40,445 nt of DNA from Candidatus Paralachnospira avium (GTDB lineage Bacteria > Bacillota > Clostridia > Lachnospirales > Lachnospiraceae), in contig CAJFUL010000011.1 of the NCBI GenBank assembly GCA_904420245.1, forward strand, positions 1 to 40,445, read 5' to 3'. Both the position numbers and the translations under genes were made by a program. The notes beneath the pieces are model-generated. The model did not search any database, had not been told where the DNA came from, and saw only the letters and a list, made by a program, of their open reading frames with translations. Below, one piece after another: positions 30,875 through 38,261 of this stretch (within the stretch, counting starts at the first letter, position 1; each line of letters starts with the position of its first letter).

Positions 30875-30984
30875 ACGCAGCCTCCCTTTCAGACATTGCC
30901 AGGCAGTTTATTATCTTATAATCATATCCCCGCAGCTTTCGAGGCGCTATCATCCCAATCTGATGAATCTGTAAAATTCCCATC

Positions 30985-31011
30985 AAAAAAGGCCGCGCTT
31001 AAAGCGCGGCC
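30985..31011 (-). terminator. Terminator of the P-type ATPase/TrkA operon
   Basis: A perfect 9-bp stem GGCCGCGCT/AGCGCGGCC (30991-30999 and 31003-31011) with a 3-base loop is followed on the minus strand by six T residues (30985-30990). It is 15 bases after the last TrkA stop. Confidence 0.9.
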
Positions 31012-31025
31012 CTTCGGGCTTTTCG

Positions 31026-31700
31026 TTATTCGCCGGAGCCGAATACCCGGTTCAGCTCCTTCATGGAATCCTCGTCGGCAAAGGCCAGGATGTGCTGGCC
31101 AGCCCGGATCATGGTCTCGCCGTGGGGGATTACCATGGTGTCGTCGTCCTCGTAGATGGCGATCAGCACCGCCTTGGCCGGAAGCTTGAGCTCGGCCACG
31201 CTCTTATCCACGCTGGGCGAATGGTAATCCACGCGGATCCGCACGATGGAGTATTCGCCCTTGGACATTCTCATCAGCGTCATAATCGAGTGATAATTCA
31301 TCTCATCCGCCACCATGTGGCCGATGATATCGGCCTGGTTGATCCTGGCGTCCACACCCATTCCGGAGTTGAACAGCCAGGCGTTCTTGGGATTATTGAC
31401 TCTGGCTACCACCTTGGGCACGTCGTACTCGAACTTCCCCATCATGGCGGCCGTCAGATTGACCTCGTCCTGCCCCGTGGCGCAGACTAAGGCGTTGCAG
31501 TTACGGATGCCGGCCTTTTCCAGGAGCAGGGCGTCGGTGCCGTCGCCCACCATGATGTTTTCATCCTTGAGTCCGTTTTTGCGAAGCGCGGCAAGGGCCC
31601 TCTCCTTGTTTTCGATGACTATGACGTTATGGCTGTTTTCCAGGAGCAGGTTGGCAATGTAGCCGCCCACCTGTCCGCCTCCTACAATAATAATCTTCAT
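31026..31700 (-). CDS. TrkA-type potassium-transport regulatory protein (second)
   Basis: This 224-residue cytosolic protein has an RCK/TrkA-N domain from residue 1 (MKIIIVGGGQVGGYIANLL with the GxGxxG nucleotide motif; acidic E31 after VIVIEN) and a TrkA-C domain (about 140-220, SVAELKLPAKAVLIAIYEDD and AGQHILAFADEDSMKEL). TrkA proteins bind NAD(H) or ATP and gate K+ channels of the Trk/Ktr type. No TrkH or KtrB channel lies in this window. It follows the other TrkA gene by 18 bases and shares the operon with a P-type ATPase. It starts with ATG after AAAGGAG. Confidence 0.9.
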   Translation of the reverse strand: MKIIIVGGGQVGGYIANLLLENSHNVIVIENKERALAALRKNGLKDENIMVGDGTDALLLEKAGIRNCNALVCATGQDEVNLTAAMMGKFEYDVPKVVARVNNPKNAWLFNSGMGVDARINQADIIGHMVADEMNYHSIMTLMRMSKGEYSIVRIRVDYHSPSVDKSVAELKLPAKAVLIAIYEDDDTMVIPHGETMIRAGQHILAFADEDSMKELNRVFGSGE

Positions 31701-31718
31701 CGATATTCTCCTTTCCGC

Positions 31719-32369
31719 CTACAGCTGAAGCATATCCCTGGCCTGGAGCAGAAAATCTCTGCTGACGGCAAGGTACAGCATATCGTGGTATTCGCAGTAC
31801 GTATCGTCTCCGGGAAGCATGGAACGGCCGTGGCGCTCCATGGCCACCACGTTCATCTTCCCCTCCACGTGAAGGTCGGAAAGCTTTGTGCCCTCAAGGG
31901 CGGCCGGGACCTGGGCCTTCACCAGATGCACATCCTCGTTTCCAAGCTTTCTGAGGACCCTCCAGCCCTTGTTCTCCTCCAGATACTCCATTACGTTCTC
32001 CACGCCCAGGCGGGTGATGGAAACGGTGTAGATGCCCATGGACTCGAACATCCTGGCGCGGATGGGGTCGTACATCCTGGCGATGACGGTGGGCACATGG
32101 AACACGTTTTTCGCGATATTGGCGATAACCGCGTTCAAAGAATCGCTGCTGGCGCAGCTGATCACCACGTCCGCCGTAGAAACGCCCGCCTCCTTTAACA
32201 CGTCCTTGTCATAGCCCACGCCGCAGATGGTGCGTCCCGTGAACTCCTGGCTCAGGGCCAGAAAGGTGTCCTTGTCGTTATCCACAATGGTCACATCATG
32301 GTTCTGCCGGGTCAGGTATTCCGATACCCGGACCCCGAACTTTCCGCATCCGATAATTACCACTTTCAT
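31719..32369 (-). CDS. TrkA-type potassium-transport regulatory protein (first)
   Basis: This 216-residue RCK protein starts MKVVIIGCGKFGVRVSEYL, a GxGxxG motif, followed by IVDNDKD. The TrkA-C part (about 135-216) includes AALEGTKLSDLHVEGKMNVVAMERHG and a final DFLLQARDMLQL. Its ATG overlaps the ATPase stop by four bases (ATGA), so translation is coupled to the pump. It and the next gene are diverged paralogues that could form a heteromeric ring. In this operon they probably regulate the ATPase or a K+ channel coded elsewhere; which one is not shown by the sequence. Confidence 0.9.
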   Translation of the reverse strand: MKVVIIGCGKFGVRVSEYLTRQNHDVTIVDNDKDTFLALSQEFTGRTICGVGYDKDVLKEAGVSTADVVISCASSDSLNAVIANIAKNVFHVPTVIARMYDPIRARMFESMGIYTVSITRLGVENVMEYLEENKGWRVLRKLGNEDVHLVKAQVPAALEGTKLSDLHVEGKMNVVAMERHGRSMLPGDDTYCEYHDMLYLAVSRDFLLQARDMLQL

Positions 32370-35194
32370 TTTTCCTTACTCCTTTCCGCCCTGCGCCTGC
32401 GCAGGAATTTCTTTCTCAGCTCCTCCACGCCGAACACGATGAAGGGAATCACGATCAGGTACAGCCATTCCGCCGCAGAGATGGGCGCCGTGTTGAAGAT
32501 CCCGTTCAGGAAGGGAACGTACATGACGGCCACCAGAATCAGAAGCTCCACCACCAGGCCGATGTTGATATATTTATTGCTGAAAATCTTCCGTTTGAAA
32601 ACGGATTCCCTGTCTGTCCTGTTGTTCATGACCATGCCCATCTGGGAGAATACCACGCCGGCCAGCATCATGGTGGTGGCCTGAGCATAGGCCGTGGTTC
32701 CCTCGCCGGCCAGCGGCACGCCGGGCCAGCCTCTTAAGATGTTGGCCAGGAAGTAGCCGCCCAGAGCGAAGGCCGTCGCGATGAGCCCATACCAGATGGA
32801 GCCCACGAAAATCACGTTCTTGTTGAGCAGCCGCTCCTTTACGGAACGGGGCGGACGTTCCATGACTCCGGCCTCCGCCGCCTCGGCGCCGAGGCCCAGG
32901 GCGGGCACCATGTCGGTTCCGATGTCGATGGTCAGAATCTGCATGACCGTGAGGGGCATGGGGATCGCGCCTCCGGAAAGCAGGTAGGCCACGGGAGCCG
33001 CCGCCTCGGGCGTGTTGCTGTCGAAGATGTACCGTAAGAACCGGCGGATATTGTTGTAAACGGTCCGGCCCTCCTCGATGGCCCGGACAATGGTGGCGAA
33101 GTTGTCGTCGCTTAAGATCATGTCGGCCGCCTCTTTCGCCACGTCGGTTCCCGTAATGCCCATGGCGATGCCGATGTCGGCCTTCTTAAGGGCCGGAGAA
33201 TCGTTGACGCCGTCGCCGGTCACCGCCACGATGTTGCCCATCTCCTGAAGGGCGGTGACGATGCGGTATTTCTGTTCCGGCGCCATGCGGGCAAAGACCA
33301 CCTCGCCCTTTAAGACCTCCTTTAAGGCCGCGTCGTCCATCTCCGCAAGCTCAACCCCGGACACCACCTTTGCGTCGGGACTCTGTATAATTCCAATTTT
33401 ACGCGCAATGCTTTCCGCTGTCAAACCATAATCGCCGGTAATCATAATGATCTTGATCCCCGCGCTGTGGCAGAGCTTGACGGCGTCCTTCACCTCGCTC
33501 CTGGGCGGATCCTGCATCGCCACCAGGCCCACGAAGGTCATGCTCTGCTCCACGTTTTCCGGCGTGTACTCGCGGATGGAGGCGGGCAGGGTGTCGTCGT
33601 CCTTTCTTAAGGGGCGGTAAGCCACCGCCAGCACCCGGAGGCCGTCTCTGGCGTATTTGTCGTTGGCCTCCATGATCCGCTTCCTGTCCTCCTCCCTCAT
33701 CTCGCGGGAGGCGGAGGCATCGTAGCAGCGGGTGCAAAGCTCCATGATCTCCTTGGGAGCGCCCTTTACAAAGGCGATTCTGTTGGCGCCCTCGAAGGGC
33801 TCTCTCAGCTGATGGATCGTGGTCATCCGCTTTCTTCTGGAATCAAAGGGAAGCTCCATGATACGGGGATAATCCTGATACATGCGGGCAAGCTCCACGC
33901 CGCCCTTCTGGGCCGCCACGCTTAAGCAGGCCTCCGTGGGGTCGCCTAACACCGTGTAGCGGTCCTTTCCCTCGGCGGGGGGCACCAGCTTCGCGTTGGC
34001 GCAGAGGGCCGCTCCCTGTAAAAGATACCCCAGGGCGCTGCTGTTTTTCACTGTCACCACGGTGTCGCCGTCGCGGACCTCGCCCACGGGGGCGTAGCCC
34101 TCGCCGCTCACGGTCATCTCGCTTCGCACCGTCCACAGATGGTTGACCGTCATCTCGTTCTGGGTCAGGGTTCCGGTCTTATCGGAGCAGATCACGTTGG
34201 TGCAGCCTAAGGTCTCCACCGCGGAAAGCTTCTTTACCAAAGCGTTCTCCTTCGCCATCTTCTGAACGGCCAGGGCCAGAGAAAGGGTCACCGCCGGAAG
34301 AAGTCCCTCGGGGATGAAGGCCACCACCATGCCCAGGGCAAAGAGGAAGGATTCCATCATGGGATCCTTCACCAGGAAGGTGGCGATCAGAAAGAACAGA
34401 AGGCCGATGCTGAAAGCCAGCACCGCGATCTGCTTTGTGAGCACGTTCAGCTCCTTCTGCAAAGGAGAAAGGCTCTTTTCCGTGTTCTGGGTCAGATCGG
34501 CGATCTTGCCGAACTCACTGTCCATACCTGTGGAGACCACCACCACACGGCAGGTCCCCGCCGCCGCCGAGGTTCCGGAGAACACCATATTCTCCGCTTC
34601 CAGATAGCTGCACTCCTCCCGCAGGGCATCTCCCGTCTTCCGGATGGGGTTGCTCTCTCCCGTCAGCGTAGACTGATCCGCCTTGAAATCGCTGCTGCGC
34701 AGGATACGGGCATCGGCGCTGATCTTGTCCCCCTCTTCCAGGATCATGATGTCGCCGGGTACGATCTCCGATGCCAGGATCTGCTTCTCTTCTCCGTCCC
34801 GGATGACACGGGCATTGGCCGGCAGCATCTGCTGGAGGGCGTTTGTAGCCTTCTCCGCCTTGAACTCCTGAAAGAACGAGAAAAACCCGTTTATGAGATT
34901 GACGCAGAAAATAGAAATTCCCAGCTGCGGAGAGCCGGAAATGATGGCCATGATACCGCCGGCCCACAAAAGCACTGCCATGAGGCTTGTGAAGTTGGCC
35001 AGCAGCTTCTTCAGCATACTGTCTTGTTTTTTCTGAGCCAGCTCGTTTTTCCCATACTGCTCCAGGCGCCTTTCCGCTTCTTCCTGGGAAAGGCCCCGCA
35101 TGTCCGAGTCCATCAGTCTGCAGGCTTCTACAGGATTTACATACAAAATCTTTGACTTGATGTCCGAAGCTTTCTTGTTATCATTTTGCATCAT
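32366..35194 (-). CDS. P-type cation ATPase with Na+/K+-ATPase-like ion-site motifs
   Basis: This 942-residue pump has an N-terminal cation ATPase domain (GLSQEEAERRLEQYGKNEL), an actuator motif TGES (178-181), the phosphorylation site DKTGT (D338), the nucleotide-site KGAP (477-480) and the hinge TGDGVND (659-665). Its ion-site segments are M4 VAFIPEGLL (E296), M5 SNTPE (S726, N727, E730) and M6 IDIGTDMVPA (D757, D761). These match the Na+/K+ and H+/K+ (P2C) types: in SERCA the corresponding sites read PEGLP and NLVTDGLPA. There are about ten membrane segments and a basic C-terminus (RRRRAERSK). The ATG follows AGGAG by six bases. Two TrkA genes overlap or follow. Likely transport of K+ and/or Na+; Ca2+ is the alternative. 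Confidence 0.9.
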   Translation of the reverse strand: MMQNDNKKASDIKSKILYVNPVEACRLMDSDMRGLSQEEAERRLEQYGKNELAQKKQDSMLKKLLANFTSLMAVLLWAGGIMAIISGSPQLGISIFCVNLINGFFSFFQEFKAEKATNALQQMLPANARVIRDGEEKQILASEIVPGDIMILEEGDKISADARILRSSDFKADQSTLTGESNPIRKTGDALREECSYLEAENMVFSGTSAAAGTCRVVVVSTGMDSEFGKIADLTQNTEKSLSPLQKELNVLTKQIAVLAFSIGLLFFLIATFLVKDPMMESFLFALGMVVAFIPEGLLPAVTLSLALAVQKMAKENALVKKLSAVETLGCTNVICSDKTGTLTQNEMTVNHLWTVRSEMTVSGEGYAPVGEVRDGDTVVTVKNSSALGYLLQGAALCANAKLVPPAEGKDRYTVLGDPTEACLSVAAQKGGVELARMYQDYPRIMELPFDSRRKRMTTIHQLREPFEGANRIAFVKGAPKEIMELCTRCYDASASREMREEDRKRIMEANDKYARDGLRVLAVAYRPLRKDDDTLPASIREYTPENVEQSMTFVGLVAMQDPPRSEVKDAVKLCHSAGIKIIMITGDYGLTAESIARKIGIIQSPDAKVVSGVELAEMDDAALKEVLKGEVVFARMAPEQKYRIVTALQEMGNIVAVTGDGVNDSPALKKADIGIAMGITGTDVAKEAADMILSDDNFATIVRAIEEGRTVYNNIRRFLRYIFDSNTPEAAAPVAYLLSGGAIPMPLTVMQILTIDIGTDMVPALGLGAEAAEAGVMERPPRSVKERLLNKNVIFVGSIWYGLIATAFALGGYFLANILRGWPGVPLAGEGTTAYAQATTMMLAGVVFSQMGMVMNNRTDRESVFKRKIFSNKYINIGLVVELLILVAVMYVPFLNGIFNTAPISAAEWLYLIVIPFIVFGVEELRKKFLRRRRAERSKEK

Positions 35195-35231
35195 GTTTTT
35201 CTCCTACTCCATATTAAAATGAATCCTGCCC

Positions 35232-35247
35232 GGCGGCCATGACCGCC
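35232..35247 (-). other. Palindromic hairpin in the ATPase leader
   Basis: GGCGG/CCGCC arms around an ATG-containing centre form a 16-base near-palindrome, between the promoter and start codon of the ATPase gene. It could be an operator or an mRNA hairpin; no regulator gene is adjacent. Confidence 0.45.
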
Positions 35248-35267
35248 TGCTCAATTTAATATCCTAG

Positions 35268-35296
35268 GTTATAGCACCATCCCTTTCCCGTGTCAA
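35268..35296 (-). promoter_or_regulatory. Promoter of the P-type ATPase/TrkA operon
   Basis: On the minus strand TTGACA (35291-35296), a 17-base spacer and TATAAC (35268-35273) form a near-consensus promoter, giving a leader of about 65 bases. Confidence 0.8.
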
Positions 35297-35486
35297 CTGT
35301 TTTCCCCTTCTTTTACCATTCCTTTACCAGACCTTTTCTGCGCATTCTGCTTCCCCCATGTCCTGCATCAATGATCACGGATTTTGCCATTTTTTTTCCT
35401 CCTGCGGCCTCACATACTTCATATTACCATATGCAGGCTTTTTCAAAAGGTTCCCCTATCAAGATTCCTCTGCCGGGCCGTTTTTA

Positions 35487-35495
35487 TGCTATAAT
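35487..35495 (+). promoter_or_regulatory. Extended -10 promoter of the ferredoxin-nitroreductase gene
   Basis: TGCTATAAT is an extended -10 (TG at 35487, TATAAT 35490-35495) about 26 bases before the start codon. No good -35 is seen at 17 bases. It leaves a short leader with AAGGAGG. Confidence 0.6.
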
Positions 35496-35521
35496 AAAGA
35501 AAAAGAAAAGGAGGAAGCCTT

Positions 35522-36298
35522 ATGATAAAGATCGATGCCTCCCTGTGCACAGGCTGCGGGCGCTGCGTACAGGACTGCCTCGCCAAAAAGATCTCCCTGG
35601 AAAACGGCGCCGCCACAGTCCGGGAGGACTGCATCCTCTGCGGCCACTGCGTCGCCGTCTGCCCCCGGGGCGCCGTGCAGATCCCGGAATACGACATGGA
35701 GGACGTGGAAGAATATCAGGAGGGTCTTTTCCGCGTGGATCCCGCCGCTCTCCTGCGCTCCATCAAGTTCCGCCGCAGCATCCGGCACTATAAGCCCGTT
35801 CCCGTGGAACGGGAGAAGCTTGCGGCCCTGCTCCAGGCAGGCCGGTACACAGCCACCGGGAGCAATCTCCAGGACTGTTCGTTTTCCTTTGTCCAGGAGG
35901 AGTTGGATCATCTGAAGGAACAGGTGTGGGACTTCATCGAAAACCTCCCGGAAGAAAAGAAGGAGACGTACAGCCGCTACCTGGAATTCAACAGGAGGCG
36001 AAAGGCAGACCCCAACGACGATTATCTGTTCCGGGACGCCCCCGCAGTCTTGTTTGTGGCAGGCCGGGAACTGGAATCCGGCATGGCCGCCCAAAATATG
36101 GAGCTCCTCGCCTATGCGGAAGGCCTGGGCGCCATGTACGACGGATTTCTGGCCAGGATCGCCGACGCCAACGAGCCTCTGAAGAAATGGCTGGAACTGG
36201 AGGGAAAGACCATCCAGGCCTGTCTGCTGCTGGGATATCCCGCCGTCTCCTACCGAAGGACCGCTCCCAGGAAGGCGGCGGACGTCAGCTGGCGCTGA
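35522..36298 (+). CDS. Nitroreductase fused to a 2[4Fe-4S] ferredoxin domain
   Basis: This is a 258-residue flavoprotein. The N-terminal ferredoxin domain binds two [4Fe-4S] clusters: C9, C12, C15, C19 and C37, C40, C43, C47. The nitroreductase core starts near residue 80 with FRRSIRHYKPVPVE, the FMN-binding arginine motif, and includes GRYTATGSNLQD and AYAEGLGAMYDGF. The fusion is common in anaerobic Firmicutes, where reduced clusters feed the flavin. It is a single gene on the plus strand, divergent from the ATPase operon. The ATG has AAGGAGGAAG upstream. The substrate is unknown. Confidence 0.9.
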   Translation: MIKIDASLCTGCGRCVQDCLAKKISLENGAATVREDCILCGHCVAVCPRGAVQIPEYDMEDVEEYQEGLFRVDPAALLRSIKFRRSIRHYKPVPVEREKLAALLQAGRYTATGSNLQDCSFSFVQEELDHLKEQVWDFIENLPEEKKETYSRYLEFNRRRKADPNDDYLFRDAPAVLFVAGRELESGMAAQNMELLAYAEGLGAMYDGFLARIADANEPLKKWLELEGKTIQACLLLGYPAVSYRRTAPRKAADVSWR

Positions 36299-36341
36299 GC
36301 GTTCTCTGACCTGACTTCCGGAAGAACTTCCCTGTAAAAAA

Positions 36342-36425
36342 GGATCCTCCGCCTGCGGCAGGATTCCTCTCCGCCGCAGACAGATCCGCGGAGTGTATTG
36401 CTCTATGGAAACGGAGTTTTCTATG
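36342..36425. repeat. Diverged copy of the intergenic repeat
   Basis: GGATCCTCCGCCTGCGGC (36342-36359) is identical to 13046-13063 and can fold with the following AGGATTCC. The right part (36385-36425, CCGCGGAGTG then TATGGAAAC and GTTTTCTAT) parallels 13285-13320 (CCGCGGAGCG then ATAGGAAAC and GTTTCCTAT). On the minus strand the left hairpin is followed by TTTTTT. Confidence 0.55.
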
Positions 36426-36443
36426 GCGCAGGATAAAAAAGCC

Positions 36444-36471
36444 TTGCTTTTTTCACGGTATCTGTTATAAT
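36444..36471 (+). promoter_or_regulatory. Promoter of tyrS
   Basis: TTGCTT (36444-36449) and TATAAT (36466-36471) are 16 bases apart, directly before the T-box leader. The -35 overlaps an AAAAAAGC-CTT-GCTTTTTT inverted repeat (36435-36452) that may act as a weak terminator. Confidence 0.7.
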
Positions 36472-36479
36472 GCCAGTAT

Positions 36480-36759
36480 CTGATAAGCGATGAAGGGAAC
36501 GAGTAAGACGGCCTCCGCCTCACAGAGAGCATCCGGTTGGTGGAAGGATGCAAGCGGCCCGTACTGAATACATCCCGGAGCTGCCGCCTGAACGCACCTG
36601 CGGTGTCAGTAGGTCCGGCCGGAAGCGTCCGTTACAGCGCAGGGGAATGCCCATGTTTTATGATGGAAGTTCCTGATGAGGGAGATCCCCTGGAGGATTT
36701 CCGAATAGAGGTGGTACCGCGGTCTTCGCCCTCTGTCCAGATGGACAGAGGGCGTTTTT
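36480..36759 (+). promoter_or_regulatory. Tyrosine T-box riboswitch with terminator
   Basis: The leader starts with GATGAAGGGAACGAGTAAGA and has a stem I arm ending GTACTGAATACATCCCGGAGC, in which UAC (36562-36564) is the tyrosine specifier codon. The T-box AGAGGTGGTACCGCGG (36707-36722) would pair with the acceptor end of uncharged tRNA-Tyr. A perfect 12-bp terminator stem (36727-36738 with 36743-36754) then runs into TTTTT. Uncharged tRNA-Tyr should favour the antiterminator and allow tyrS expression. Confidence 0.92.
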
Positions 36760-36975
36760 GCTCCATGCGGGATTTTGGCTGGAGGAAGATGATGGCGCGC
36801 CGGGGTGCAGATCATCCGGATACCTCCCGGACTTCCCACGGACCCTCTGCATGGGAGCCGCCGTTTCTCGCGCGTCCCGTCCAGGCACATGGTCCTGATG
36901 TCTCCGGCTTATCGAGATAAGAAACTATTTTATTTCTTTAGAAAATATTTTACAAAGAAAGAAAGGATATGAACT
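36760..36975 (+). other. Long spacer between T-box terminator and tyrS
   Basis: About 215 bases separate the terminator from the tyrS start. There are short inverted repeats (TGCAGA with TCTGCA, about 36806 and 36846; CTTATC-GA-GATAAG near 36909) and an A/T-rich stretch before the ribosome site AAAGGA. No gene is supported in it. Confidence 0.45.
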
Positions 36976-38202
36976 ATGGGAATCTATGAGGAATTACAGG
37001 CCAGGGGCCTTATCGCCCAGGTCACAGACGAGCCGGAGATCCGGGATCTGATCAACCGGGGAGGAGCCCGCTTCTACATCGGCTTCGATCCCACCGCCGA
37101 CTCCCTCCATGTGGGGCATTTTATGGCTCTCTGCCTGATGAAACGGCTCCAGATGGCCGGCAACCAGCCCATCGTCCTGATCGGAGGCGGAACCGGATAT
37201 ATCGGAGATCCCTCTGGCCGCGCGGACATGCGCTCCATGATGACGCCTGAGACCATCCAGCACAACTGTGAATGTTTCAAAAAGCAGATGGAACGTTTCA
37301 TCGAATTTGGTCCTGACAAAGCCATCATGGTCAACAATGCCGACTGGCTGCTGAAACTCAACTACATCGAACTGCTCCGGGATGTGGGCGCCTGCTTCTC
37401 CGTCAACAATATGCTGCGGGCCGAGTGCTACAAGCAGAGGATGGAGAAAGGACTGAGCTTCCTGGAATTCAACTATATGATCATGCAGGCTTACGATTTC
37501 TACTACCTGCATCAGCACTACGGCTGCAATATGCAGTTCGGCGGCAATGACCAGTGGTCCAATATGCTGGCGGGCACCGAGCTGATCCGCAAAAAGACCA
37601 CGGACAATGAAGACGCCTATGCCATGACCATCACCCTGCTGATGAACTCAGAGGGCAATAAAATGGGCAAGACGGCCAAGGGCGCCGTATGGCTGGATCC
37701 CAATAAGACATCTCCTTTTGAATTCTTCCAGTACTGGAGAAATATCGGCGACGCCGACGTGCTCAAGTGCATCCGGATGCTGACCTTCCTGCCTCTGGAG
37801 GAGATCGACAAGATGGATAAATGGGAAGGCAGCCAGCTCAACGAGGCCAAGGAGATCCTGGCCTATGAGCTGACCAGCCTGGTCCATGGAAAAGAAGAAG
37901 CCGACAAAGCCAGACAGGCATCTCACGCCCTCTTCGCAGGCGGCGGAGACGACTCCAATATGCCCACCACCGAGCTTACGGAAGAGCAGCTCTCGGACGG
38001 CGCCATCGGCATCCTGGATCTTATGCTGGCCTGCGGCCTGGCTCCCACCAAGAGCGAGGCAAGACGGCTGGTCCAGCAGGGCGGCGTCTCCGCAGACGGA
38101 GAAAAGGCCTCTCTGGATACCAGGATCTCCAAAGAGCAGCTCACGGACGGTGTGAAACTCCGGAAAGGAAAAAAAGTCTATCACAAAGCCCTCCTGAAAT
38201 AA
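36976..38202 (+). CDS. tyrS: Tyrosyl-tRNA synthetase
   Basis: This 408-residue class I synthetase charges tRNA-Tyr. The first signature is HVGH (45-48) in the ADSLHVGHFMALCL segment, and KMGKT (229-233) is the form of KMSKS in TyrS. Tyrosine-pocket motifs include GARFYIGFDPTADS and QAYDFYYLHQHYGCNMQFGGNDQWSNM. The C-terminus (about 345-408) is an S4-like RNA-binding domain (APTKSEARRLVQQGGVSADGEK). It is controlled by the T-box upstream. It is monocistronic, ending at a bidirectional terminator shared with ptsI. Confidence 0.97.
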   Translation: MGIYEELQARGLIAQVTDEPEIRDLINRGGARFYIGFDPTADSLHVGHFMALCLMKRLQMAGNQPIVLIGGGTGYIGDPSGRADMRSMMTPETIQHNCECFKKQMERFIEFGPDKAIMVNNADWLLKLNYIELLRDVGACFSVNNMLRAECYKQRMEKGLSFLEFNYMIMQAYDFYYLHQHYGCNMQFGGNDQWSNMLAGTELIRKKTTDNEDAYAMTITLLMNSEGNKMGKTAKGAVWLDPNKTSPFEFFQYWRNIGDADVLKCIRMLTFLPLEEIDKMDKWEGSQLNEAKEILAYELTSLVHGKEEADKARQASHALFAGGGDDSNMPTTELTEEQLSDGAIGILDLMLACGLAPTKSEARRLVQQGGVSADGEKASLDTRISKEQLTDGVKLRKGKKVYHKALLK

Positions 38203-38220
38203 ACAGGGATTTTTGCAGCA

Positions 38221-38248
38221 AAAAGCGCCCCAAAACGGGGCGCTTTTC
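38221..38248. terminator. Bidirectional terminator between tyrS and ptsI
   Basis: GCGCCCC (38226-38232) and GGGGCGC (38238-38244) form the stem, flanked by AAAAA on the left and TTTT on the right, so it can end transcription from both convergent genes. Confidence 0.9.
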
Positions 38249-38261
38249 TGATGACTGGGAT

